DNA of 64,000 nt from Bacillus sp. RO3 (GTDB lineage: Bacteria > Bacillota > Bacilli > Bacillales > Bacillaceae_B): positions 50,272 through 114,271 of the forward strand of contig NZ_JAAXCV010000031.1 of assembly GCF_012911895.1 (NCBI RefSeq), written 5' to 3'. The position numbers and the translations under genes were made by a program. Numbering within the stretch: position 1 is the first letter of the stretch; each line of letters opens with the position of its first letter. Positions 27,632 to 36,743 of this stretch are shown here, one piece after another. Under the pieces are notes generated by a model that saw nothing but the letters and a program-made list of their open reading frames with translations, was not told the DNA's origin and ran no database searches.

Positions 27632-28681
27632 TTACTTCCTGTTTTCATTAAAAATAACTTCCCATTCTTCTTTCAAATTTTCTTGTGAGAAACGCTTTCT
27701 AGCTACATTAATATTATTATTCTTATCTATATTTGATATTGGTTCAAACAGATTTTCATAGTCCTTGTTAATACTATAAGCCATTATGCCTTGATCTTCA
27801 CAAAAACTCCAAGTAGTAATATCATCACGAATATAAACTTTTTTCCCCAGGCTAATTAAAGTTAAAATATTTCCAACCGCTTGTTGCCTTTTATGATTAA
27901 ATATGGCAATATCAATTTTTGATAACATCATAAGATACTCATCAAAAGGCATGAATTTTGTAAGTGGGATGAATTTACTACCAAAAATTTTATTGCCTTC
28001 ATTTATTACCATATCCCTATATTGACTATTTCCGTAGGAAAGAGGGCAAATAATCTCTAATGCATCATCTTTGTATTCCTTTAACTTTTCGAATATTTCT
28101 AAATGATTATTAGTAGGGTCTGCTGAATTACCTATTTGTATATATTTTTTCCCGTCTTCTTTTGTTAATTTAGGTGTGTCTAAATCCTTATATAAATTAC
28201 TGGGATATAAAATAGAATAATAATATTCCCCTTTTGCCCCATACCATTTTTTAGCTAATTCATAATCTCCTTTTACAGGAGTAATTATCCCACCAATATT
28301 TTTAATAATTGGCTTTCTTAGCTTTTCGTATATTTTTGATGATAAATTTTCTTCAGGATATAAGTAACTATATAAATCCCCACCAAAAATAATCCAATTA
28401 CTCTTTTTAAGTAGCCATCGCTGCATATATAGCAATAAAATTAATGGCCGGATGAATAGCCCATGTAAATAAATTTTCTTGCATTTGTGCATTTCTTTAA
28501 TTAGATATAATAAACTGCTTATATCTTTTGAAACTACCCTTATATTTGTTTTAAGTTTAGTATTAGAAGTGACTTCTTTTCCGATTATTAAAAATAAGTG
28601 TTCATTAGGATCAAAATTTTTATTTATAAATTCTATATATGGGTCAGTAAATTTTTCGTAGGCAAATATATGCAAATACAT
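27632..28681 (-). CDS. GT56 family transferase, WecF/RffT-like (Fuc4NAc transferase)
   Basis: A 349-residue enzyme matching glycosyltransferase family 56. It starts with HIFAYEKFTDPYIEFINKNF. IYLHGLF, WIIFGGDLYSYLY, IQIGNSADPTNNHLEI, CPLSYGNSQYRDMV and RQQAVGN follow in the order seen in E. coli WecF. WecF moves Fuc4NAc from dTDP-Fuc4NAc to a lipid-linked sugar in enterobacterial common antigen. Together with rffA and rfbAB in this operon it implies a Fuc4NAc-containing repeat unit. Confidence 0.82.
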   Translation of the reverse strand: MYLHIFAYEKFTDPYIEFINKNFDPNEHLFLIIGKEVTSNTKLKTNIRVVSKDISSLLYLIKEMHKCKKIYLHGLFIRPLILLLYMQRWLLKKSNWIIFGGDLYSYLYPEENLSSKIYEKLRKPIIKNIGGIITPVKGDYELAKKWYGAKGEYYYSILYPSNLYKDLDTPKLTKEDGKKYIQIGNSADPTNNHLEIFEKLKEYKDDALEIICPLSYGNSQYRDMVINEGNKIFGSKFIPLTKFMPFDEYLMMLSKIDIAIFNHKRQQAVGNILTLISLGKKVYIRDDITTWSFCEDQGIMAYSINKDYENLFEPISNIDKNNNINVARKRFSQENLKEEWEVIFNENRK

Positions 28682-28724
28682 ATAAATTCTTCCCTTTCTT
28701 CAGTGCAGGTAGAATGGACAAACA

Positions 28725-29825
28725 TCACGCCTTTAATATTTCAACTATTTTCCTACTAAATACTTTTTCACTAAAACGCCTTCTCGCTGATAATGCATTG
28801 GCCTTCTTTAGCTGACTGAGTAAATCCCGGTTTTTATTTAAGGTATTAATAGCATCTATTATTCCTTCTGAGTCTTTTTTATTAACAAATATAGCTCCGT
28901 CTTCCGATATTACTTCTGGAATACCTCGATGCTTAGTAGTGATGATTGCACATCCGGACCACATTGCTTCTAATAAAGATATGGGTAATCCTTCTTCTAC
29001 AAAATAAGTAGGTAACACCCAAATATCTGCCCACTCTAAAAGATCTAATTTTGAACCTCCACGTACTACTCCAACATATTCGATATTTTTAGCTGACTGA
29101 GTGTTATTGTTAAACCATGTCTTATCGTTGGGAGAACCCCATTGTCCAGCAAATTTAAATTTAATATTACTATCTTTCAGTTCAAGACCAGCCTCCACTA
29201 AATCTCTATAACCCTTTTCTTCGATCAAATTACTTAAATAAAGTACATTTAAACCGCTGTTATTCCTTGATATTTTATTAAACGCGACTTCATCTGAACA
29301 AACTTCCGATGAGTTAACTCCATTATTTACAACAACCACATTATTTAGGCCCAGCTGTGTTAATTTATCTGCTTGAAATTCTGTTAAAGCAATAATACTT
29401 TTACACCTATTTAATATTTGTAATAAGTATTTTTTTTCTTTACCATAAAAAGAATCTATGCTTTCGTGTAATCTACCACCATGAACATGTATTACAACGG
29501 GAACTCTTCTAACTACTGAAGCTAAAATTTTTATAATGTCAGTGAAGATTCCAAGTTTACTTTGCCCTATACAAAGATAAAAAACATCAAACTTTTTAAA
29601 TGTTATAAATAAAACTATCTTTGTAACCTCTATAAAGGCTAATATGATTCTTAAAAATGATATTCTGCCATCCCAAGAAAGCGCTTTGTTCTTTTTATTT
29701 CTCCCTCCCCTAAGAATAACCGTTACATCATTATTATTATTTTCTAGTTCTTTAATAACCATTTCGTTTGCTATACCAACACCTGTTGTTGGAGGCGGGA
29801 CTGATCCATGTAACAATACCTTCAA
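28725..29825 (-). CDS. Glycosyltransferase, GT4 family
   Basis: A 366-residue GT-B protein. It begins VLLHGSVPPPTTGVGIANEM. The donor-binding part has VLYLSNLIEEKGYRDLVEA and the E-x7-E motif in EEGLPISLLEAMWSGCAIIT. Donor and acceptor are unknown. It is a cytosolic-face repeat-unit assembly enzyme, 7 bp from the polymerase gene. Confidence 0.88.
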   Translation of the reverse strand: MKVLLHGSVPPPTTGVGIANEMVIKELENNNNDVTVILRGGRNKKNKALSWDGRISFLRIILAFIEVTKIVLFITFKKFDVFYLCIGQSKLGIFTDIIKILASVVRRVPVVIHVHGGRLHESIDSFYGKEKKYLLQILNRCKSIIALTEFQADKLTQLGLNNVVVVNNGVNSSEVCSDEVAFNKISRNNSGLNVLYLSNLIEEKGYRDLVEAGLELKDSNIKFKFAGQWGSPNDKTWFNNNTQSAKNIEYVGVVRGGSKLDLLEWADIWVLPTYFVEEGLPISLLEAMWSGCAIITTKHRGIPEVISEDGAIFVNKKDSEGIIDAINTLNKNRDLLSQLKKANALSARRRFSEKVFSRKIVEILKA

Positions 29826-29831
29826 TTTAAC

Positions 29832-31229
29832 TCACCTTCCATTAGATATAAATCTTTTAGTACTAAACATCTTGTCTATAAGATATACTATAAGCATAAT
29901 TCCTACATACCATATAATTTGGACTTGTTTCGATGTATTAAATACACTAGGAATATGGGAAACTATAAACGGGTATATTAATACATATAATGTTAATGAC
30001 TCTCTATTTCTTAAAAAAGCAGAATATACTTTTTGAATGATTATACCTGTACAAAATGAAGCTATAATTACCCCAAACCATCCAAAATTTAAATACATCC
30101 ACCCATATGGTCCAGGCGGCAATCCCCAATATATCGGACTATCTATTAGCATCGATCCAATTATTGTCGATTCATCGATTAATGGTTTATTTCCCCAAAT
30201 ACTTCTTGGAATTGGTGCAACCAATATATTAAACATGTCTTTACCATACTGGAAATTTATTATTCCATTTTCTAAACTACCAACTATACTAGGTAATATA
30301 TTTGCCATATCCTTTGTGTCAGCTGCATTAAACAGTAAATTTGAAATCTCAAAGTTTTGAATTGTTAAAGATCCATATTTCCTAATTGATCCCATTATTT
30401 GTGTAAATACTAAGGTGAAAACAACCAGTAAAGACAGTTTATTTATTTTAACTTCACGATAATAATAGTGTGAACAAAGCATATAAACAATAATGGCATT
30501 TACTATACTTCCACGATTTCCAAAGAAAAACATCATTACTACGGAAGAAAGTAATACTATAACTGCTAACCTACGTTTATTACTATATAGGAAAAGAATT
30601 GAGGAGATAACGCTCAAATCTACTAAATTCTTAAAATAAACAAGTCCTGCATATGAATTTAATGAATCCTTTGTAGCATATATCATTCCAGAAATCCCAC
30701 CCATCTTAGACAAGATGATCAGAAAGGAAAGTACACTAATAAAGAAAAGCAAGTATGCAATTTTTTGGGGATGATATATCTTCAAATTATTAATAAATGT
30801 TCTTTTGTTATGATCTTTTACTTTAAAGAACGTGGAAGAATAATAGTAACCCGTACAAATTAATAAGTGCCATGTAATCCAGATTAACAAGGAAATTATT
30901 ATATAATAGTCATTATTATCTGAACTAAGATGGAAAAACTTCATACTAGGATCAGTTACTCTAACCTTATCTAAGAAATTTAAAAGTATAAAAAACTGAA
31001 ATACACTATATAAAACCAAAGGATGAAACACATCTTTAATAACAGTCAATGGTATAAATAGGGTTACAAAGGCCATTGCTAGTATTACCCTAACTAATGT
31101 AATTTGCCCATCAAAAAAATTTATAAGGAAAAAGGAAGTAAGTACAAGTAAGAACATCCTTATTGCTATTCTTTTATAAATTCTTTTATTTGTTGATTTA
31201 TTCCTTACCCTATCGAAATAAAGCTCCAT
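29832..31229 (-). CDS. Wzy-type oligosaccharide repeat-unit polymerase
   Basis: A 465-residue protein with about 10-12 membrane spans. It has a large loop holding IPRSIWGNKPLIDESTIIGS and GLPPGPYGWMYLNFGWFGVI, the pattern of O-antigen/oligosaccharide repeat polymerases with conserved R and G residues. It would polymerise units flipped by the Wzx protein at 22256-23680. ATG at 31229 is preferred because GAGTGGGA precedes it. Confidence 0.85.
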   Translation of the reverse strand: MELYFDRVRNKSTNKRIYKRIAIRMFLLVLTSFFLINFFDGQITLVRVILAMAFVTLFIPLTVIKDVFHPLVLYSVFQFFILLNFLDKVRVTDPSMKFFHLSSDNNDYYIIISLLIWITWHLLICTGYYYSSTFFKVKDHNKRTFINNLKIYHPQKIAYLLFFISVLSFLIILSKMGGISGMIYATKDSLNSYAGLVYFKNLVDLSVISSILFLYSNKRRLAVIVLLSSVVMMFFFGNRGSIVNAIIVYMLCSHYYYREVKINKLSLLVVFTLVFTQIMGSIRKYGSLTIQNFEISNLLFNAADTKDMANILPSIVGSLENGIINFQYGKDMFNILVAPIPRSIWGNKPLIDESTIIGSMLIDSPIYWGLPPGPYGWMYLNFGWFGVIIASFCTGIIIQKVYSAFLRNRESLTLYVLIYPFIVSHIPSVFNTSKQVQIIWYVGIMLIVYLIDKMFSTKRFISNGR

Positions 31230-31262
31230 TAGTATTCCCACTCTCAATGTATTACTTTACTT

Positions 31263-32372
31263 TTATTCTTTACTCGAAAGAAGTGTTAAATATTGATCTG
31301 CAATTGCCTCTAACGTAAAACTATTTGCACGTTCCATTAAAACATTAGATTTAATTGGGTTTTTTAAGGTATTTATTATCGAATCTGCTAAATTTTCATA
31401 GTCTCTAACAGGAACCAAAGCGCCATATTTACCGTCCTCTAAAATTTCCGAAGGGCCACTTGGACAATTGGTACTTATTACTGGTGTTCCACATGCCATG
31501 GCCTCTACCAATACATTTCCAAAACCTTCCCATGCAGAAGAAAGTACAAAACACGAAGAATTTTTTATATATTTATATGGGTTGTCAACAAATCCAGGCA
31601 TATAAACTGAATCTTCTAATCCCAATTCTACAACCAGTGATTCTATTGACTTCCTTTCAGATCCTTCACCTAAAATTAATAGATTTGCATCTAGTTTTTG
31701 CTTGACTTTTTTAAATGCTCTGATAAGTGTGCAATAATCCTTTTGTGGTACTAGTCTTCCCACAGAAATTATTACAGGTTTAGTCCTGTTCTCAAAAATT
31801 GAAAATTCAAGTGGTTCATTGGATTTACTTATTATTTCTTTAGTTACCACAGGATTATAAATAGTCACCATTTTTTTTGCTTCTTTAGGTATGATAGTCT
31901 TTAAGTCATCTGCAACTCCATTAGAGACAGTAATAATTCCATCTGCTGCTGGATAAAACCTTTTTAGAAATAATGGAAATAACTTTTCTTTTATTCTTGT
32001 TGCATTTTTTGCAGAAGTACTAACATGATTTCTCTCACTAATATATACTTGTAATCCATTACTTTTTAATAGCAACTTTGCCCACAGAGAAACTAAATTA
32101 GATGTCTCTAGTGCAGACAGTATAATGTCTGGTTTTGCCTTTCTTATATACCTAACAAACCCAGGTAATGTATTCAACCCCTTATTAACATTTAGATCTA
32201 TAACATTCATATCACTACTTAAGAGTTTTTTATAAGGACCATTAGTATTACCTACTACTAAGTCGCAGTCTATGCCTAATTCCAGAAATCTTTTCACTAA
32301 ATTCATCATCATTTTTTCGGCACCTCCACCATTCAGGGCAGGAATAAATAGCGCCACTTTACCATTTATCAT
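31263..32372 (-). CDS. Glycosyltransferase, GT4 family
   Basis: A 369-residue GT-B enzyme of GT4 type starting MINGKVALFIPALNGGGAEK. It carries VISVGRLVPQKDYCTLI and the donor-site SSAWEGFGNVLVEAMACGTP. The ATG at 32372 follows TTGGAGGATTATAT, which fixes the start against a longer frame. Substrates unknown. Confidence 0.9.
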   Translation of the reverse strand: MINGKVALFIPALNGGGAEKMMMNLVKRFLELGIDCDLVVGNTNGPYKKLLSSDMNVIDLNVNKGLNTLPGFVRYIRKAKPDIILSALETSNLVSLWAKLLLKSNGLQVYISERNHVSTSAKNATRIKEKLFPLFLKRFYPAADGIITVSNGVADDLKTIIPKEAKKMVTIYNPVVTKEIISKSNEPLEFSIFENRTKPVIISVGRLVPQKDYCTLIRAFKKVKQKLDANLLILGEGSERKSIESLVVELGLEDSVYMPGFVDNPYKYIKNSSCFVLSSAWEGFGNVLVEAMACGTPVISTNCPSGPSEILEDGKYGALVPVRDYENLADSIINTLKNPIKSNVLMERANSFTLEAIADQYLTLLSSKE

Positions 32373-32431
32373 ATATAATCCTCCAAGGTATAATCTAACG
32401 AACTTACTATTACTACAAAACATACTAAGAT

Positions 32432-33556
32432 TTATAATTTGTTGAATATCTCCACTAATTTTTTTCTAAATGCTTGTTCAGAAAACATACTGTCAAATAC
32501 ACTCTTTGTATTGTCCCTCATAGCCAGTAATTCAGATGTGTCCAAATTTATTACCTTTGAAGCTACATCTTCTATATTATTATCTGTAACATTAATTCCA
32601 ATATTAAATCCCTCTACTAAATCATACGTATCAGCTTGAATATTATTTAGAATAGGTAATCCCGCTTGGAAATAGTCAATCGACTTCATAGTCAAACCAA
32701 CACAAACTGTGTCTTTCATTATATTTAATCCAAAATGACATATATCAAAAATATCTTGCTTCTCTTGAGGATCATATACTTTGCCATGATACTCTACAGT
32801 TGCACCCGCAGATTTCGCGGCGTCAATTAACTCTTGCTTACTTTCTCCGTCTCCTATTATATGAAGCGTTACTGGCTTCATCTTATTAATAACCTCAATA
32901 ATTTCCTTTATCTTCTGTATATCTATAATGTTGTTTATTGACCCTAAATAAGCTAAATGGATTTCTTCTTTGCTTAAATTAGGATTACTAATTACATTAA
33001 TCTCCTTTTTTGCTAGATACATAGTTTCAGCCTTTACACCTTTAAGTGCATTTCCTAATACAGATTGATATAAATTACATTCGGTAATTACAAGATCAGC
33101 ATACTTAAGACTCCTGTCTCTCATTGCACCCCAAAATGTAAATGGTGGGAATTTTTTAGCTTTACCTATCGGCATAGTTTCTGGCCATAAATCTATCAAA
33201 TCAAGAATAAGTTTTACTGTATTATGTTTCCGTTTATAATTCGCAGCAAATTGTGCCAAAGAATTAGGTGGTACAAAAGTATAAAGTAAATCCGGTTTTA
33301 TATCTTCAACAATTTTAAATGCATTGCTAGCATATTTATAATGAGAAGAAAGCCGTGCTATTGATAAATTTTTATAATATGGATTTGATTTAACAAAAAT
33401 AAATCCCTCTTTAGTTTCTTCTCTATGAACTTTTTTAAAGTGTCTGAAATCAGATTGAATAACTGTTACGTCAAACCCCTGGTCTTTATAAAACTCATGA
33501 ACTAAATCAACTCTATCCTCATAAGTATCAAAGCAATTAACTATAACTACTTTCAT
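32432..33556 (-). CDS. Glycosyltransferase (GT4-like, WbuB-type)
   Basis: A 374-residue predicted GT-B transferase. The N-terminal half has LYTFVPPNSLAQFAANYKRK and LDLIDLWPETMPIG, typical of WbuB-like enzymes. LAYLGSINNIIDIQKI and LHIIGDGESKQELI form the C-terminal donor domain. The classical E-x7-E motif is weak. It overlaps the upstream epimerase gene by 20 bp and starts at an ATG behind GGAAGTGG. Confidence 0.82.
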   Translation of the reverse strand: MKVVIVNCFDTYEDRVDLVHEFYKDQGFDVTVIQSDFRHFKKVHREETKEGFIFVKSNPYYKNLSIARLSSHYKYASNAFKIVEDIKPDLLYTFVPPNSLAQFAANYKRKHNTVKLILDLIDLWPETMPIGKAKKFPPFTFWGAMRDRSLKYADLVITECNLYQSVLGNALKGVKAETMYLAKKEINVISNPNLSKEEIHLAYLGSINNIIDIQKIKEIIEVINKMKPVTLHIIGDGESKQELIDAAKSAGATVEYHGKVYDPQEKQDIFDICHFGLNIMKDTVCVGLTMKSIDYFQAGLPILNNIQADTYDLVEGFNIGINVTDNNIEDVASKVINLDTSELLAMRDNTKSVFDSMFSEQAFRKKLVEIFNKL

Positions 33557-34424
33557 CACTGCCCACTTCCAATTCCGTCATCTTTATAGATTCTCTAAAT
33601 GTTCTAACTCGGTAATTCGCTTTATTATATTCACTCATAGACTTCTCATAAACTAAATTGCCGAATACTTTATTGACAATACCTATTCCAAACATTAAAT
33701 TAATAAGCCCGTTCAATCCTTTAATCATCCATATTTTCTTCCCATGAACCTCCGCTATCACCTTAACAAGCTCACTAGTACTCACATATTCTTTATTCTG
33801 CGGGAAAAACAATCCAGTTTCTTCAAAATCTATCATCACTTTAATGAATTCACATAAGTTATCAATATGAAGCATGCTTCGTTCATTATTGATGTCCAAA
33901 AACAGTGGTATTTTTTTAGCCAAATTCGCAAGCCTTGGATAGTTACCTTTTGAACCTTTCCCATATATCATTGGCGGTCTGATTATAGCGATCTTGAAAT
34001 TTGCACTATCTAGTGATTTGATACCCTCTTCTGCCTTGAGTTTACTATTTCCATAAAAGTTACTAGGAGTAGGTACTGTGTTTTTATCAATAACTCTTTC
34101 TCCAATACTACTATCGCCATATACAATGATACTACTCATAAATATAAACTGCTTCACGCCTTCAGCTTTTGCCTTTTTAGCAGTTTCTATTGTCAAATCA
34201 CGATTCACTTTATAATACAGATCCTCCATTTTCGGATCTGATGATACATGAGCAATACCAGCTACATGAAACACAACATCATAAACAGAGAAGTCCTTTT
34301 CTTTCCATGAATCATCTCTTAGACTTATGGAGTCTATTGAATAACCATCAGGATAATTACCTAACCAGCTCTCAAGGCTTTTCCCTACATAGCTATTTTT
34401 TCCTGTTATCAGTATTTGTTTCAT
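33537..34424 (-). CDS. NAD-dependent epimerase/dehydratase (extended SDR)
   Basis: A 295-residue SDR with ITGKNSYVGKSLESWL, FHVAGIAHV, FIFMSSIIVYGDSS and the active site YGNSKLKAEEG. Proteins of this type often sit next to the priming sugar transferase in capsule and O-antigen loci and act on UDP-HexNAc-type sugars. It overlaps the sugar transferase gene by 4 bp. Confidence 0.85.
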   Translation of the reverse strand: MKQILITGKNSYVGKSLESWLGNYPDGYSIDSISLRDDSWKEKDFSVYDVVFHVAGIAHVSSDPKMEDLYYKVNRDLTIETAKKAKAEGVKQFIFMSSIIVYGDSSIGERVIDKNTVPTPSNFYGNSKLKAEEGIKSLDSANFKIAIIRPPMIYGKGSKGNYPRLANLAKKIPLFLDINNERSMLHIDNLCEFIKVMIDFEETGLFFPQNKEYVSTSELVKVIAEVHGKKIWMIKGLNGLINLMFGIGIVNKVFGNLVYEKSMSEYNKANYRVRTFRESIKMTELEVGSDESSYS

Positions 34425-35050
34425 TTAAAAACACTCTCCTTGCTACTAGCAACTTCCTTCTTAGAACCAGTTCCTCCTTCTACAACCCCATCACTTTTCA
34501 CAACACTAATTATTGTTCCAAAGAAACACTTAATATCCATCCAAAAGTTAATTTTCTCAACATACTCTCCATCCAACTTAGCCTTAATTTCGATAGGAAG
34601 CTCATCTCTTCCGTTAATCTGAGCCCAACCAGTTAGCCCTGGTGGAACATCATTGGCACCATATTTATCCCGCTCATCAATCAAATCATATTGATTCCAT
34701 AGTGCTGGCCTCGGCCCAATAATACTCATCTGCCCAACAAAGATATTCCAAATCTGAGGAAGCTCATCAAGAGAAGTCTTTCTTAAAAACTTCCCCATTT
34801 TAGTAATGTATTGATCAGGGTTCTCTAATAAATGAGTTGGAGTGTCCTTAGGCGTATCTATCCGCATAGTTCTAAACTTCAATATATTAAAATGCGTTTT
34901 GTTTATTCCAACACGCTTTTGTTTGAACAGAACCGGTCCTCTTGAGTCGATCTTAATAGCAATAATCAAAATTAAATAAATCGGTGATAATACTATAAGT
35001 CCAATTAATGAAAGAATGATATCTATCAATCTTTTAACCTTCATATACAT
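34421..35050 (-). CDS. Priming sugar transferase (monotopic phosphoglycosyl transferase, EpsL/PglC type)
   Basis: A 209-residue short-form enzyme. One N-terminal re-entrant helix (IDIILSLIGLIVLSPIYLIL) is followed by SRGPVLFKQKRVG, FRTMR, and the catalytic Asp-Glu in RKTSLDELPQIWN; GPRPAL and PGLTGWAQINGRD complete the family signature. It transfers a sugar-1-phosphate to undecaprenyl phosphate to begin the repeat unit. The 324-bp gap upstream (35051-35374) has no gene and only a weak hairpin near 35290-35312. Confidence 0.92.
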   Translation of the reverse strand: MYMKVKRLIDIILSLIGLIVLSPIYLILIIAIKIDSRGPVLFKQKRVGINKTHFNILKFRTMRIDTPKDTPTHLLENPDQYITKMGKFLRKTSLDELPQIWNIFVGQMSIIGPRPALWNQYDLIDERDKYGANDVPPGLTGWAQINGRDELPIEIKAKLDGEYVEKINFWMDIKCFFGTIISVVKSDGVVEGGTGSKKEVASSKESVFK

Positions 35051-35374
35051 GCCTGTAACACTCCTTGAAAGATTATTTTAGTAAGTTAGGACTTAATTGG
35101 ATTATTCAGCTTTTCCAACCAACTACTAAACTACTAAATCAATCTACTTCTGATAGCCACCTCGTAATATCTATTCAATCTACCTAGCAAATACGAATTA
35201 GATATTCACTTTATAACCACTCTAAACCGAGTTTCTTCCTATTATATATACCATTCAATCAATCTGAAAATCTCACTAAAAACGCCCTAAACCCTTATCC
35301 AGCAAGGTTTCTAGCGTTCAATCTAACAATGATAGTCAGTTCCCCATCACCATACAAACGAAAATTAAGGTCCC

Positions 35375-35695
35375 TCACAAAAAAGGAACCCCACCATCAT
35401 CCCCCGAATCCTCTTTCTCTTCAACTTTTTCACCATGTACACCACAATTAGCATGCCCGTCGCTATATGTAATCTCTCCACCAACCGTACAAACCTCAGA
35501 ACCAAAACTATTCAAGAATGCAGTAAAAACCACATTACTATGCTCAATATCCTCCAAAACCAAATGACCCCTATACTGCTTCTCCAACTCCACCCGATTA
35601 GCAGCACAAACTTCCGCCCCCGCTCTCTCCTTAGTACCACCCAAAGAAACCACAGCAATCGAAAAAACGATCCCCAATATAACAATCACAGCCAT
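35375..35695 (-). pseudogene. Type IV prepilin-like protein, 5' end frameshifted (full extent to about 35730)
   Basis: The open frame gives 106 residues beginning AVIVILGIVFSIAVVSLGGT, the hydrophobic helix of a class III prepilin. Upstream, ATG at 35728-35730 begins MDNQRGLTLLEL, the classic prepilin peptidase site, but in another frame. One missing base at about 35694-35699 separates them; restored, it would read GLTLLEL(M/V)AVIVILGI. The rest has VCAANRVELEKQY, VVFTAFLNSFGSEVCTVGG and SDGHANCGVH, a Cys-rich pseudopilin-like domain seen in Bacillus prepilins. It lies inside the exopolysaccharide operon. Confidence 0.7.
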
Positions 35696-35843
35696 AACTC
35701 CAGAAGAGTCAAACCTCTCTGGTTATCCATATGCCTAATGTTCTTTATTAATCTCTACTCCCAACATTGATCTACTCACCAATGCTGCCTTAACAAAGAA
35801 GTATTTCTACCTATTGCCACGAAGGGGCAGCAGAACCTCTCCC

Positions 35844-36731
35844 TCAAACCCTCTCCTCAACAACCAAACTCTCCAAATATTCCATAACCTGCCCCTTCAA
35901 ATCCTCACGCTCCAAGGCAAAATCCAAAGTAGCCCTAATAAAACCAAACTTATCTCCGACATCATGCCTCATACCATCAAACTCAAACCCAACCACCATC
36001 TGCAACTCATTCAACTTCTTAATCGCATCCGTAAGCTGAATCTCGTTACCCGCACCCGGTGTAAGATTTTCTAGAATATCGAAGATCTCCGGTCGTAACA
36101 CATAACGCCCCATTATTGCATAGTTAGATGGAGCATCTTCCACCTTTGGCTTCTCAACTAAATCATTAATATGGAAGACACCGTTATCAATCCCATTATT
36201 ATTAATCGAAATGACCCCATATTTTGACACTTCTTGCTCTGGAACTTCCTGAACCCCAATAACAGAAGAATTATAACGCTCATAAACATCAATCAACTGC
36301 TTCAAACAAGGCTTATCAGGAGAATGAACAATATCATCCCCTAAAAGTACCGCAAATGGCTCATCCCCAATAAACCGACTCGCACATGAAATTGCGTGCC
36401 CCAACCCAAGGGGCTCTTTCTGTCGGATATAATGGATATTAGCCAGTTTCGATATCCCCTGCACTTCTTCCAGAAGGTCGTACTTTTCTTTCTTTGCCAA
36501 CGTCTCTTCTAATTCATAAGACTTATCAAAATGATCCTCAATCGCTCTCTTTCCTCGGCCCGTTACTATAATGATATCCTCAATCCCTGAAGCTACAGCT
36601 TCCTCGATAATATATTGAATCGTCGGCTTATCCACAATCGGCAGCATTTCCTTCGGCTGGGCCTTCGTCGCCGGTAAGAACCGTGTTCCAAGTCCCGCTG
36701 CCGGAATGATGGCTTTTCTCACTTTTTGCAT
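35844..36731 (-). CDS. galU: UTP-glucose-1-phosphate uridylyltransferase (second of two)
   Basis: A 295-residue GalU with [20 protein letters not shown] and [14 protein letters not shown]. The start is ATG 36731 behind GGGGTGGAAG, not the GTG inside that site. It follows the EpsC-type gene by 12 bp. It makes UDP-glucose and is a clear paralogue of the GalU at 15596-16501. Confidence 0.92.
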   Translation of the reverse strand: MQKVRKAIIPAAGLGTRFLPATKAQPKEMLPIVDKPTIQYIIEEAVASGIEDIIIVTGRGKRAIEDHFDKSYELEETLAKKEKYDLLEEVQGISKLANIHYIRQKEPLGLGHAISCASRFIGDEPFAVLLGDDIVHSPDKPCLKQLIDVYERYNSSVIGVQEVPEQEVSKYGVISINNNGIDNGVFHINDLVEKPKVEDAPSNYAIMGRYVLRPEIFDILENLTPGAGNEIQLTDAIKKLNELQMVVGFEFDGMRHDVGDKFGFIRATLDFALEREDLKGQVMEYLESLVVEERV

Positions 36732-36743
36732 ATCTTCCACCCC

